DNA of 64,000 nucleotides from Primula veris (taxonomy: Eukaryota; Streptophyta; Magnoliopsida; Ericales; Primulaceae): contig OY821750.1 in assembly GCA_963682055.1 (NCBI GenBank), positions 2,792,501 to 2,856,500 on the forward strand, given 5' to 3'. This document shows positions 13,321-24,417 of this stretch, piece by piece. The notes beneath the pieces are model-generated. The model saw nothing but the letters and a program-made list of their open reading frames with translations. It searched no databases and was not told the origin of the DNA. The position numbers and the translations under genes were made by a program. Each line of letters opens with the position of its first letter. The stretch's first letter is position 1.

Positions 13321-14160
13321 CCATATAATCCCGTCACGATATTATAATCATGCCAGTCTCATAATTCAGAGACTATAAGTCTCTCAACTAAACGAGCACT
13401 ATTAGTATTTTATTTTATTTTGACTTGGCACCAAGGGACTCGTTTGATCGTCGAGGAAATACTATCGGCATGTGATCCAAATTATGAGTCTACTAAAATA
13501 TGATCCTAACATCCATAATAATGCATGGGATTGCACTTATATTGATACACCTTGTGTTATTATGAATTATCGAGTTTGATAACATTTGTATGTGACTTGA
13601 TGCGTGTTAGAGTCACGTGACAGTGAGATTCATGAGATGGCTATTAAATTCGCCTTCCAAACCAATTAGAGCCCGTCTTGGGGGTGTGCCAACAGTACGA
13701 GCGGACTAGGCAACCCATCAAAAGGGTAAATAATTTCCAAAAAAAATAAAATTTACAATGATTTTTCTATTTTACTTTAAATGAGTAAAACAAACTTGTT
13801 TACCCCTACACGACCCGCCAAAAATATTTTCTTTGGGCCGGTTATAAAACCAATCATAGCATAAGAGGAACGTTCGAAGGAGGGGAGAATCGCTGATTAG
13901 TACATACAAAGAGACTTAATCTCCAAAAGGCCGGATTTTTAAATTTCTTTTAACATTTGATACATATGTAATTTTAGAAGACTATAATACCCTTGTGCTT
14001 TGTTAAACATCTTACAATATCAAACAAAATATCCCTTCCAATATACTAATAGACAAATTTATCATAAATCACTCCCTAATTAATATTTGCATCTTTAGTT
14101 TCCGTCTTTTGACTGGTATTTCATAACTAAGAACTAATTTATAATAAATCACTTCATAAT
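13320..14160. other. Gene-free stretch
   Basis: AT-rich intergenic DNA without an ORF or splice-consistent coding run. No recognisable repeat boundary was found. Confidence 0.4.
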
Positions 14161-14164
14161 TAAT

Positions 14165-14398
14165 AGAAGAATCATCTAGTATCATATGTGGTAACATCGT
14201 GTATAGTATGTAGTAGCATCATATAGGTAGCATATGTAGTAAAATAATATAGTAGCATCATGTCGTATATGTAGTAGTATCTTATATCTTATATAGTAAC
14301 ATCATGTAGCGTGTGTAATAGTATCATGTACCATATGTATTAGCATCATGTAGCGTGTGTAATAGTCTCATGTAGTATATGTAGTATAAAACTAAATA
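14165..14398. repeat. Minisatellite, TAGTAGCATCATGTA-type
   Basis: Imperfect tandem copies of a 25-35 bp unit built from TAGTAGCATCATGTAG and (C)GTGTGTAATAGTATCATG. About eight units are recognisable by the repeating ATCATGTA/ATCATATA core. No coding potential. Confidence 0.65.
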
Positions 14399-14609
14399 TG
14401 TTTCTTTCTACATTTAGCAAAAGCAAAAATTAATTATCTCACATAGATGATTTCAGCTTCTCAAACATTAGAGTGCATTATTTTCATAATATAATACACA
14501 AACAATGGAATATATCTATCTCACATTAACTTACTATGTTTATGGTTTTAAAATATGTTAACTATTTTATGTTTTATTTAAGTCCAATTTTTCTTTAAAA
14601 TGGTATGTT

Positions 14610-14802
14610 CACTACAAAAAAATACTCAAATAGCGACGGGATTAGTGACGGTATTTTTTGTTACGAGCTTATTAACGACGGTTTTTTTGACGGCTTTGCG
14701 ACAGTTTAGTCAATTTGCGACAGATTTGTGACAATTTTTTAAATTAGCGACAGGCTTGTGACAACTTTTGACTCTCACTAAATCAAACATTATTTTGTAG
14801 TG
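14610..14802. mobile_element. CACTA-type miniature element, copy 1
   Basis: Begins CACTACAAAAAAATACTC and ends TTTTGTAGTG, with the 3-bp duplication GTT at 14607-14609 and 14803-14805. The interior has repeated GACGG / GCGACAG motifs, the subterminal-repeat style of En/Spm elements. At 193 bp it is non-autonomous. It is closely related to the copy at 19251-19444. Confidence 0.88.
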
Positions 14803-15248
14803 GTTTTTATAATTCATGTGTACATGAGAGAGATGATAGTTCAAGAATGGGTATAATAATTAATATGTACCTATCTTTTAATATGTACTTTTATCTAATT
14901 AAGTACCATTCATATGTATGATCATTTTCCCTTAAAGCTGCATGAAGGTAAGAATTACGAGAAAAGAAGAAAACATAATCATTTTGTATATATTGTTCGC
15001 ATCAGATTCATTATTTTATTATTGATAAATGACTGTAACTTTAGCGTTGGTTTAAGTATGGACCCTGATAATAGTTGAGGTACAAAATTGAGTATAGTGC
15101 ATACTTTGACACCATTTTAATTAGTTTAGTTTTTCAAATGAAATAATACAAGACACGAAGGTTAATTTTCAGTGATTTGCAAATTAATTTTGGAAATTAT
15201 AACCAGCTCTAAAATTGTATGGAGTTGTTCTCAGGTTATTTTAGTTTA

Positions 15249-15690
15249 TTCTTTCATGGTTGAACTCCACCCTAAATGGTTATGGTTTAGAGGTCTTGTA
15301 GATGATCAGACATGTTGGTTATGGAATGTATCTTAATCTGTACATAATGACAAAATAATGAAATAATACATATAAGTGATACTTAATTATCAAAAGATAC
15401 ATATGTGTCAAAACATTTTTAATTATTAGAACAAATGCTAAAATGATACAACACATTTTTACTCTTTGGTTTCAACTTTGATGTTGCATTATGTTACATT
15501 ATATGTAACAAACCATAATTAAGATTTGAAAATTCGGCTTTTGAAAATTAAGTATGTTTTTATGTACTAATCAATGATTCTCCCCATAAATTGCCACTTT
15601 CGTTTATCTAATCTAGATTTGCTTGTACGTGTACAATGTTCGTATTGTTACTCTATGACAACGGTCGATTATGTGTTGTGTTTGCTAATG
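15249..15690 (+). repeat. Second copy of the RCC1 gene 3' flank, interrupted
   Basis: Sequence 15249-15346 (TTCTTTCATGGTTGAACTCC, ACCCTAAATGGTTATG, AGAGGTCTTGTAGATGA) and 15578-15690 (AAATTGCCACTTTCGTTT, TAGATTTGCTTGTACGTG, TACAATGTTCGTATTG, GGTCGATTA) match 7105-7300 downstream of the RCC1 stop codon. A block of about 230 bp is inserted between the two halves. No RCC1 exon sequence precedes it. The short ORFs here are chance. Confidence 0.75.
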
Positions 15691-15849
15691 TGCATCGTCG
15701 ACCTTGCATGCAAACAAAATCGTAAAAAAAAATCTTTAGTACTAGGTGTGGTTAGAGGTGTATTATTTTATTTACGCTCTTTGTCGACTATCAACTCGAA
15801 ATCAATATTATCCTCATCTTACACTAAAAATTACTCATGCTAGCTAGCT

Positions 15850-16910
15850 CATTGTGTATAAAATAAACTAGGGTTTGTTTATGATGATGATCTGAAATTT
15901 TCTCAAAATAAAAGGGGTTAAGGTCGGTAGTACAGTTCCTCACGTGTTGGTAATCAACAAATATGATTTTTCTTTGTTTGAGAGTATATCCTATGGCTAT
16001 TACCATTGAAACCTATCTGTGTTTTCTATATAAAGTTGAAAGCAATATAAGTCAATGCTTTTTCCTTAGCACTACATCAAAGGGAACTTGGCATTGGGAT
16101 TTATTTATTTTTTAGTCAATAGCTGAGATTGGGCACATGTTTATTAATTCCCAGTATATTCTTGAAAGTTGAGTATGCTTTTATACCAGAAATATCAGTA
16201 TTAAAGCATCAACCCGCCAACTATGAATTGTTAAATAGTTTAAGAATTGAAAGTACTGTTGTAGTACACGTTATAATGTTAAATGTTTGACAGTAATTAT
16301 ATACTTTTTTTTTTGTAGCAGTAATCATATATACACAGAGATTCCAATTTTGCTCTGATCCATATTAAAAATAGGAGAATCTAGAGATGGTATATGGTAA
16401 CTTTGCAAAATAATCTAAGTAGTGAATTATATCTTATATTAGTTGACTTTCAAAATAAAATAAAGTTGACTTCTAAGTTGCATAAGTAGCCTGATTTCTT
16501 CAGTTAATCTTTCTAAATTTCAATTTTTACTTACTTCTGTTGGGAACGTTGCCCGCGATACAATAATTTCTACCTACAAATAGAAAACTAACACAAAATA
16601 ATTTCATTTCACAATAATAAGAATTATAAACAAGCAGTAAGAAAATATTACCAAAAGGGATTCAGATTTAATCCTAGACGAGTCCACGGTATGACCGTGT
16701 CTCCTTAAATCCGATTCGTCCGACCACTTTTTAAGACTTATAGTCTTTGATGGATGCCGGATTTATAAGGTAAAATGTTTACTCACTGTGTCGCAAAAGA
16801 AGTCCTTTTTAACACCTTTTGGGATTGTAGTGAGTGGTATGTGCATGTAAAATTCCATGCATTTTCCTTCATCATAAAAAACAATAAACACCACCATATG
16901 TATATCAATA
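15850..16910. other. Gene-free stretch with possible LTR-like remnant
   Basis: No ORF is supported. At 16549 a TGTTGGGAACGTTGCC segment, followed by non-AT-rich sequence to about 16800, looks like the start of a Copia-type LTR. No matching end, target duplication or primer-binding site was found. Confidence 0.3.
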
Positions 16911-17448
16911 TCATACTATTAATATAAGAGAACTAAAAAAAAGTTGAGCCTGCTCAATTTAGCCATTTTTTTTCAAAAAATACCCTTATATTTTTTTCTT
17001 AATTATCATATTAACTACTTTCATAAAAAATATATAAATAAAAACTAATTACATTTTTTCTCCCTCTTTAACCACTTTTTAACCCGGCAAAATTTATTAT
17101 ATCTTATATTTTTTTTTTCTCTAAAGGAACTCAAGAAAGTTGAGTCTGCCCAATTTAGTCACTTTTTCCAAAAAAAATACACTTATATTTTTTTTCTTAA
17201 TTAGCCTATTAACTACTTTCATAAAAAATATAAAAATAAAAACTAATTACACTTTTTCTCCCTCTTTAACCACTTTTTAACCCCGCAAAATTTCTTATAT
17301 CTTATATTTTTTTCTCTAAATATTTGTATCATCATCACAATTTATATCATATTTTTTTCTTATATCCTATATTATTTTTTACTCTATATTTGTATCATCA
17401 TCACAATTTATAGCGTATCACACGCAATGCGTGGGTATCGTTTACTAG
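16911..17448 (+). mobile_element. Helitron-like non-autonomous element
   Basis: The 5' end is A|TCATACTATTAATATAAGAG. The 3' end is CACACGCAATGCGTGGG-TATCGTTTA-CTAG|T, that is, a short GC hairpin (CACGC/GCGTG), then a spacer, then CTAG. This matches the plant Helitron pattern (5' TC, 3' hairpin plus CTRR, insertion between A and T). Internally, a segment of about 195 bp (AAGTTGAGCCTGCTCAATTT ... CCCTCTTTAACCACTTTTTAACCC) is tandemly duplicated, at about 16930 and 17127. There is no Rep/helicase ORF. It sits alone in intergenic DNA and carries no visible gene fragment. Confidence 0.7.
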
Positions 17449-17921
17449 TAATAGTATATATATATATGCATGAGTTATAATAAATAATGTGTGCCATTAA
17501 AACCATAAATGTAGAGAGTTACAAATATAGCAAAATAATTGCATTCAATACATATGAAATCATAAATATACCAACAACTTGTTAGTTAAGTTGCATAAGC
17601 AACTGATTTCTCTTGTAATTTGATTGGAATTGATAGACTTAATTAAAACTACAGAATTTCAGTTTTTTATATCACTTCTGGGAGTAGTATAGAGATTAGA
17701 GGGAGTAAGATAGTAAAAAAAATCATATGATTATGATTGTGATACTCAAAGAATATTCTTCGGAATAATGAGGATGAATGATTAGGCTATCCTTTTTTCT
17801 TTTATAAAATATAAGGGAACCTGGTTTTAAAGTTACCAAATGGATATTTAGCCAAACAACCACTCATAAAAATAAATTGTCATTGTCATGCATTATTATA
17901 CATGTGCTCAATTGTTGCAAG

Positions 17922-18776
17922 TAGGGGTGGACACGGGGCGAATTGGGACGGATTGGTCTCAATCCTAATCCGTCCCATAAAATAAATGGCGGGACAGATT
18001 GGGGCGGATTACTGAAATTCAAATTCCAACCCAACCCAACCCATTATAATTAAAACTTCAACCCAACTTAACACAATCCAAACCAAGCGGGGCGGATTGA
18101 GTGCGGATTGTTTCTTGAATTATTATTTTAGTCATTAATTTTTCATTATTTCGCATAATTTACCTAAATATTTTTTAAAAAATAAATCTTTCAAATAGGA
18201 ATATAAACTAAAAGCCAACCAAAATACGTTTAGAGTGTTTGGAACAAGTAACAAAGCTAAAACAAAACAAAACAAAACAAAACAAAACAAAACATATTGT
18301 TCTTCATCAACATAATCAAAATCAGAAAACTACATAACAATTGAAATCAAAATTAATAATCCACTGAGTATGACCAACAACCGGGATTATTTAGGCAGTG
18401 TCGAACAATTGTTTAAGACTTGAGGGGTAATGACATCTTTGAACTGCAAAAATTTACAATGAAAAGTTGAATCGGTATGTGACAACATATTTAAATTCCA
18501 TTAAGAGTTTACATCAATTTTATTACCTTTTGCATCTCGTTTTGTTAGATAATAAATAGTAATTAAAAAAGATATTGAGAAAATTTATATATATATGCGG
18601 ATTGAAACGGGTTGGGGTGGATTAACCCACGGTTTGGAAACCCCAACCCTAACCCAACCCACGAATTTTTTTACGGATTGGGGCGGGGCGGATTTAACTT
18701 TTTTTGACACCCAACCCGCCCCAATCCGCACGGATTGGGTTACGGGGCGGGTTTGCGGATTTTTTGCCCACCCCTA
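17922..18776. mobile_element. hAT-type non-autonomous element with 8-bp TSD
   Basis: Left end TAGGGGTGGACACGGGGCG, right end TTGCCCACCCCTA. The 8-bp target duplication GTTGCAAG is present at 17914-17921 and 18777-18784. Long subterminal regions rich in GGGGCGGATT and its complement AATCCGCCCC surround an AT-rich core with an (AAAAC)n run near 18261-18293. Length 855 bp. An open frame across the right subterminal region (18595-18777) is repeat-derived, not a gene. TIR and TSD size fit non-autonomous hAT elements. Confidence 0.88.
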
Positions 18777-19250
18777 GTTGCAAGCAGGGCGGTCTGACCA
18801 ATTCGTTTGGAAAAAAAATTACGGGCAACAACCGATTATATTTTTAGATAGAATATTAATGTATTGTTTACAATGTATTGCAATAGCTCAAATGGTAAAG
18901 TAATTTGGTATTTTAGATAGAATATCATGAGTTCGAAACTCTTTTGTTACAAATTAATTTTGTTATTATTTTGATTTGTATTTATCAAGAAACAAATAAA
19001 ATTCGAGTATTAGACATTCCGTGATACCGGGTCGCCAGTACGTGATACAAGTTCATATTCACAGGGGTGGACAATTATCGTCTAATACACATTTTGTGAT
19101 CTGTAATCTAAATTGCCCTACCACATAAAAAGTGTCTTAGACACCTTTTTTTTATTTCTTTTGTCAAAATATGGTTGACAATCTTCTCTAAATAGATCAA
19201 CTCGAACTGTATGCTAAACTACAATGTGTCAAACTATGAAAGGCTGTTAT

Positions 19251-19444
19251 CACTAAAAAAAAAATACTCAAATAGCGACGGAATTAGTAACGCTATTTTT
19301 TGTTACGAACTTATTAGCGATGGTTTTTGTGATGGTTTTGTGACAATTTAGTCAATTTGTGACGGTTTTGTGACAATTTAGTCAATTTGTGACAGGCTTG
19401 CGATAACTTTTGACTCTTACTAAATCAAATATTTTTTTTTAGTG
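19251..19444. mobile_element. CACTA-type miniature element, copy 2
   Basis: Begins CACTAAAAAAAAAATACTC and ends TTTTTTTTAGTG, with target duplication TAT at 19248-19250 and 19445-19447. The interior (AATAGCGACGGAATTAG, TTTTTGTTACGAACTTATTA, GACAGGCTTG) aligns along its whole length with the 14610-14802 copy. 194 bp, non-coding. Confidence 0.88.
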
Positions 19445-19917
19445 TATAATTCTTTTACAAAACCAAATGGTAAGTTGATGTCTTAGTGGGATTCTACTAA
19501 AAAATTCTAACTGAATTTCTCAAACAAGTTTTAAAAAATATATATAAAAATGATGAATTCTCAAAACAAGCTCAAGGTCATTACATGTTAATTAATATTT
19601 GGCACATCAATTTAGTTTGTAGTGTAATTTCAAAAAAAACAATGTTTGTGGTGTGAGACCGTATACGTACAGGACAGACGATAATACGTGTCAAATCGAA
19701 AAATTAAAAAATTTAGTTTATCGAAGGTGCACAAATTTTCAGTAAGAAAGACAAAGGTTACGAGGATCTAACATTGATATTCAGTAGCTGGTCGAGATGA
19801 TAAATTTGACGTTTTTTTTCCCTAAATGAGCAATATATTACAGTATATAAGACAAAAAAACTACGTATTTCTTAATCACAACTCACAATAGTTGAAAAGT
19901 ATGTCTCCACCGACTAC

Positions 19918-20107
19918 CACTACCATAAAAAGTTAAGATAACAACGGTTTATTTTTTGAAAACTGTTGATAATGTAAGTGTTGCTAAATTTTAGCAAAAA
20001 TTTAGTAACAAAATTTGTTGCTAAACTGTTACTAAATTTAGCGATATTTAATTTATCAACAGTTTAGCAATAGACGCTCTGATGATAGGCTGATATTTTT
20101 TTCAGTG
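19918..20107. mobile_element. CACTA-type miniature element, different subfamily
   Basis: Begins CACTACCATAAAAAG and ends TTTTTTTCAGTG, with TAC at 19915-19917 and 20108-20110. The interior contains inverted motifs (CAACGGTTTATTTTTTG, ACTGTTGATAATGT, TTATCAACAGTTTAGC) unlike copies 1 and 2. At 190 bp its size and ends fit a third non-autonomous CACTA element. Confidence 0.7.
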
Positions 20108-20110
20108 TAC

Positions 20111-21539
20111 TGAAGATCAATGTTAGAAACCAATTATAATTATATCCATTACATCATGGTGTTGTTTCCAATTTATTTATTTTTGGTCTAGTTGCCATTA
20201 GAAATTCAGTGAAAAAATATAATCTTATTAGAAAATAGAAAGAATCTTAACAAAATCAATAGTTAGGCCAATGAGAAGGTATATACTATCCAGGCAATGG
20301 GTTAAATACTCGTGTATTATTATTATGTGTGAGCCTTTTATGTATGGTCATCTTGAAAATGAAATTATTTAAAAGCAAACATAAAATGGGGTTACCTCGT
20401 GTCGGCTACTTATTATAGGACCCTCATAGTTTAGAAAAAATCAATAATTGAGCTTTTCTTTTTGGATAAATTACACCAACGTTTCCCATTATTTTCTTTG
20501 TTATTATTCATGTTTCTCAAAGTTCCAATTGAAAGCATTACTGGTCCTCAAAATTTTGGAGGATTTTGTGGATGTTTTCACTTTCTTATAGTATTTCTAT
20601 AAATCTTTATAAATCGATGTTATGGGAGCTTTAATAAGTTAAAGAAAACTATTACTTTGACAAAACTATAATCACTGATTAAATTATTTGATTTTCATTC
20701 TCTTTATTACTCATGGTAATAGAAGGGTATCAATATTGTAACTTTCAAAATGCTTGAAAATCGTAATTTTGCGCTTGAGAGTGTTTGGGTAATTACTGTT
20801 TTAAAGTCAAAAATACAGTAAATCAAATATTTTGATGAAAAGTTTTCCCACTCACATATTTTGTAATTTTGTCATATAATTAACTATTAAAAAAATATAC
20901 AACGAAAAATTTATCCCACCAAAGATGGTTTATGGAAAAAGCTTGGGTTTTTAAAGAGAACTATACCTAATTATTAAGTTGGATCGATAAGATTTATTTA
21001 CTTCCATGTGGTTTTATACATTATGTTTCTACTAGTTAGATAAATGTGCAATTTTAGTAAATAAAGCTTAACGAATATTGAGATTTAAAAAAAAAATAAA
21101 AATCGAGTGGCTTACCTTTTTTTTGAAAATTTTAATTCCGAAATGATATTTTGTATGAAGCCCGTCCGAAATTCTAATGATAAATGCATCTTTTGATAAT
21201 GGTGATATCAATAAGCTTACCCTGTTATTAATTTGATCATAGTGATTTTTTACTAGTCACATTATGCTAAAGAATATTAATAAAAAAAAATCCACTAACT
21301 ATCAGACATATAACTTAAAAAACTTATATATTTAATTTCATGGATTATACACGTTCGAATTTAAACTTCGAAAGTTATACATAATAAAATAAACTTCTAT
21401 CAGTAATAGATACCGTACTGAAACAATATATTATAAAAATGTATAGCTTTGAAAATATATAATAAATGATGATATTTCACTACATATTCGTAAATTCATA
21501 ACAATAATAAAATATGTATCGTACTGAAACAATATATTA
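20111..21539. other. Gene-free AT-rich stretch
   Basis: No ORF or splice-consistent coding. From about 21000 to 21320 the sequence partly matches 21790-22010 (AAGCTTACC, AAAGAATATTAA motifs), suggesting an ~800-bp higher-order duplication that leads into the satellite array. Confidence 0.4.
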
Positions 21540-21589
21540 TTACTTCTAAAATTATTTGACTCATTAAATATAATAACTGATGCTTCAAT

Positions 21590-23440
21590 ATATATTAGAT
21601 AAAAAAAATCAAAGTTTTAAAGAATCAATTGTGTGATTACAACAACAAAATAGTCAACTATAATAAATTCTGCTTCACAAATATGATCAAATTACAGATA
21701 TGGAAAACTTTTAACTTTTACTTAAGTGCATATATATAACCTTTGACTGTACAATTTTAATTTTTTTTATGATTCAATTTAATTATTAGAAGTTTTTATG
21801 CTTTTAGTAAATAAAGGTTCACTAATATCGAGTTGTTTTATTTGGAAAACTATCATCAAGCTTACCTTATTTTTAATATGACCTACAAGATTTATTACTT
21901 GCTTATTTTAAAATGCCAGTCCCATTAAATAAAAGAATATTAAGAAACAATGATTCACTAAATGCAAGAAAATACATTTAGAGACTTCTGTAAAATAGTT
22001 TGATGGATTACTTTTGAATTTAAAGTACATATTATCCATAATAAAATATACTTCACTCAAAATTTGTAAAGAAATAAATATGTCTAGCTGTAAAAAACAA
22101 TATAAAAAATATATAAGAAACATTTTTTTACACTACACATATCAGACAACGAATTGCTCGGAAAATCATAACAATAATCAAATGCAAATTCTAAAAATCA
22201 CATTTATATTGAAGTAAATGTTTGATTACACAACAAAAAGTAGTCAATTATAATAAATGATGTTTTGCCAATATCAGATCACAGATTTGGAAAAGTTATA
22301 AAAATTATTTTAGTGCATATAATCTTTGACTGTACAGTTAATTGGAGCAATGAATAGATAATGCTAAGTTGCCAATATCTCTAAAACAATTTACTAATTG
22401 ATTAAATATAATAGTTGATGCTTTAGTAAATGTAGATAACAAATTCAAAAAGTATATTTATATTGAAATAAATGTTTGACTACAACAACAAAAAGTAGTC
22501 AAATATAATAAGTGATGCTTTGCCAATATCAGATTGCAGGTTTGGAAAAGTAATAAAAATTATTTAAGTGCATATAATCTTTGACCATGTAGTAAATTTG
22601 AACAATGAATGCATAATGCGAAGTTGCCAATATACATAAAACAATTTACTGATCAAATATAATAGTTGATGCTTCAATAAAAAAAAAAATAACAAATTCA
22701 AAAAGTATATTTATATTGAAGTAAATGTTTGATTACACAACAAAAAGTAGTCAAATATAATAAATTATGCTTTGCCAATATCAGATTACAGATTTGAAAA
22801 GGTAATAAAAATTATTTAAGTGCATATAATCTTTGACCATGTAGTAAATTTGAACAATGAATACATAATGCGAAGTTGCCAATATACATAAATAAATTTA
22901 CTGATCAAATATAATAGTTGATGCTTCAATAAAAAAAAATTAACAAATTCAAAAAGTATATTTATATTGAAGTAAATGTTTGATTACACAACAAAAAGTA
23001 GTCAAATATAATAAACTATGCTTTGCCAATATTAGATTACAGATTTGAAAAAGTAATAAAAATTATTTAAGTGCATATAATCTTTGACCATGTAGTAAAT
23101 TTGAACAATGAATACATAATGCGAAATTGCCAATATACATAAAGCAATTTACTAATCAAATATAACAGTTGATGCTTCAGTAAATGTAGATAATAAATTG
23201 AAAAAGTATATTTAATTATATTCAAAAAGTATACTTACCATGTAGTAAATGTTTTTTTTTATTATATTGAAGTAAATGTTTGATTACACAACAAAAAGTA
23301 GTCAAATATAATAAATTATGCTTTGCCAATATGATATTATATACAGATTTGGAACAGTTATAAAAATTATTTAAGTGCATATAACCTTTGACTGTACAGT
23401 TAATTGAAACAATGAATTAGATAATGCGAAATTGCCAAAA
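21590..23440. repeat. Tandem satellite, about 250-bp monomer, 5-6 copies
   Basis: The landmark TTTATATTGAAGTAAATGTT recurs at about 22202, 22456, 22706, 22957 and 23263 (spacings 254, 250, 251, 306). It is followed each time by GATTACA..ACAAAAAGTAGTCAA, ATGCTTTGCCAATAT, AATTATTTAAGTGCATATAA, CTTTGACCATGTAG and AAGTTGCCAATATA. A more diverged unit lies at about 21590-21745. Copies 3 and 4 are nearly identical, which implies recent unequal exchange or duplication. No coding potential. Confidence 0.85.
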
Positions 23441-24307
23441 TATGCCAAAAATTCCAGCTCAGGGATAGTCCACTCTTGGCATCCTCGAAATTTATTTATT
23501 TTTCATTTCTGGTCTCAATACTTAAAGAAGTTTTTAACCTTGTTCCCATAGTTTTAATGTAATATTATCGGTCCGTAATAACTAGCGTCCCGGCATTTTT
23601 AATTTTAATACAGTCGGCTCTTATAAATCGAATAATTAAACCATCTAAACACTCCTTATCGGAACCGATAACATTATACATGAAGCACCAAAACATATCA
23701 GATGAATTTAGATCTCGTACTAGAAACTCGTTTCCCATCTAAAAAACACAGCTTCTTGTTTTTCATTCAAGTTTTCCTCTTTCCATTAGTATTTCAAGTA
23801 AATCTAAAAAAAAAAACTAGTCTTTTTCTCGTTTCATTTCCCATACTTCATTTTGTATCTGTCTTCCACACTATGATTTTAAAATAAATCTACGGAAGTA
23901 CGAATGCAAGTAGAATCATAAGACGCAAAGATAGATATTTCAGTACTTCAAATAAAACATTGGGAGTAGTAATTAAAAATTATGAAAACCGTTGACGTAC
24001 TCTATCCATGTATGCGAATAAAACTGTTTTCCCGTGTTCCCACTTAAAGTCTTCCGTTTCACGCTCATTTGTTAACTAAACTTCTAAATGGTCACTTTAC
24101 TATTGTACCAAAAACTATAGTTTAAACTTTAAAACTAAAATCAATAGCATCAAACAGTATCGTCAAAGCTACAATAATAAACAGTTAAAACACAGTATCG
24201 TAACAAAAGACTAAAACTAAAGAAACAAATTAGAAGTTTATTTAAAAGTAAAGTGACCAATTTTGTATTTAATTATATATAAGTGCATATGTATCTAACT
24301 ACAGTCG

Positions 24308-24367
<60 letters not shown>
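24308..24367. repeat. (TA)n(GA)n microsatellite at the presumed GMPP promoter/leader
   Basis: About 18 TA units run directly into about 11 GA units. On the plus strand this is immediately upstream of, or within, the inferred 5' leader of the GMPP gene. GA/CT-rich tracts are common in plant core promoters and leaders; function here is not shown. Confidence 0.8.
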
Positions 24368-24417
24368 TGACACTTCAGTTATCATACAAAAAACCCAGAG
24401 TGGGAAATTTGATTAAG

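Noticed and set aside
16549..16830. TGTTGGGAACGTTGCC as the start of a Copia LTR
   Set aside because: No matching CA end, no second LTR, no primer-binding site or target duplication could be found, so it is only mentioned as a possible remnant.
18595..18777. 60-residue open frame rich in Thr, Gly and Trp
   Set aside because: It lies wholly in the GC-rich subterminal inverted region of the hAT-type element.
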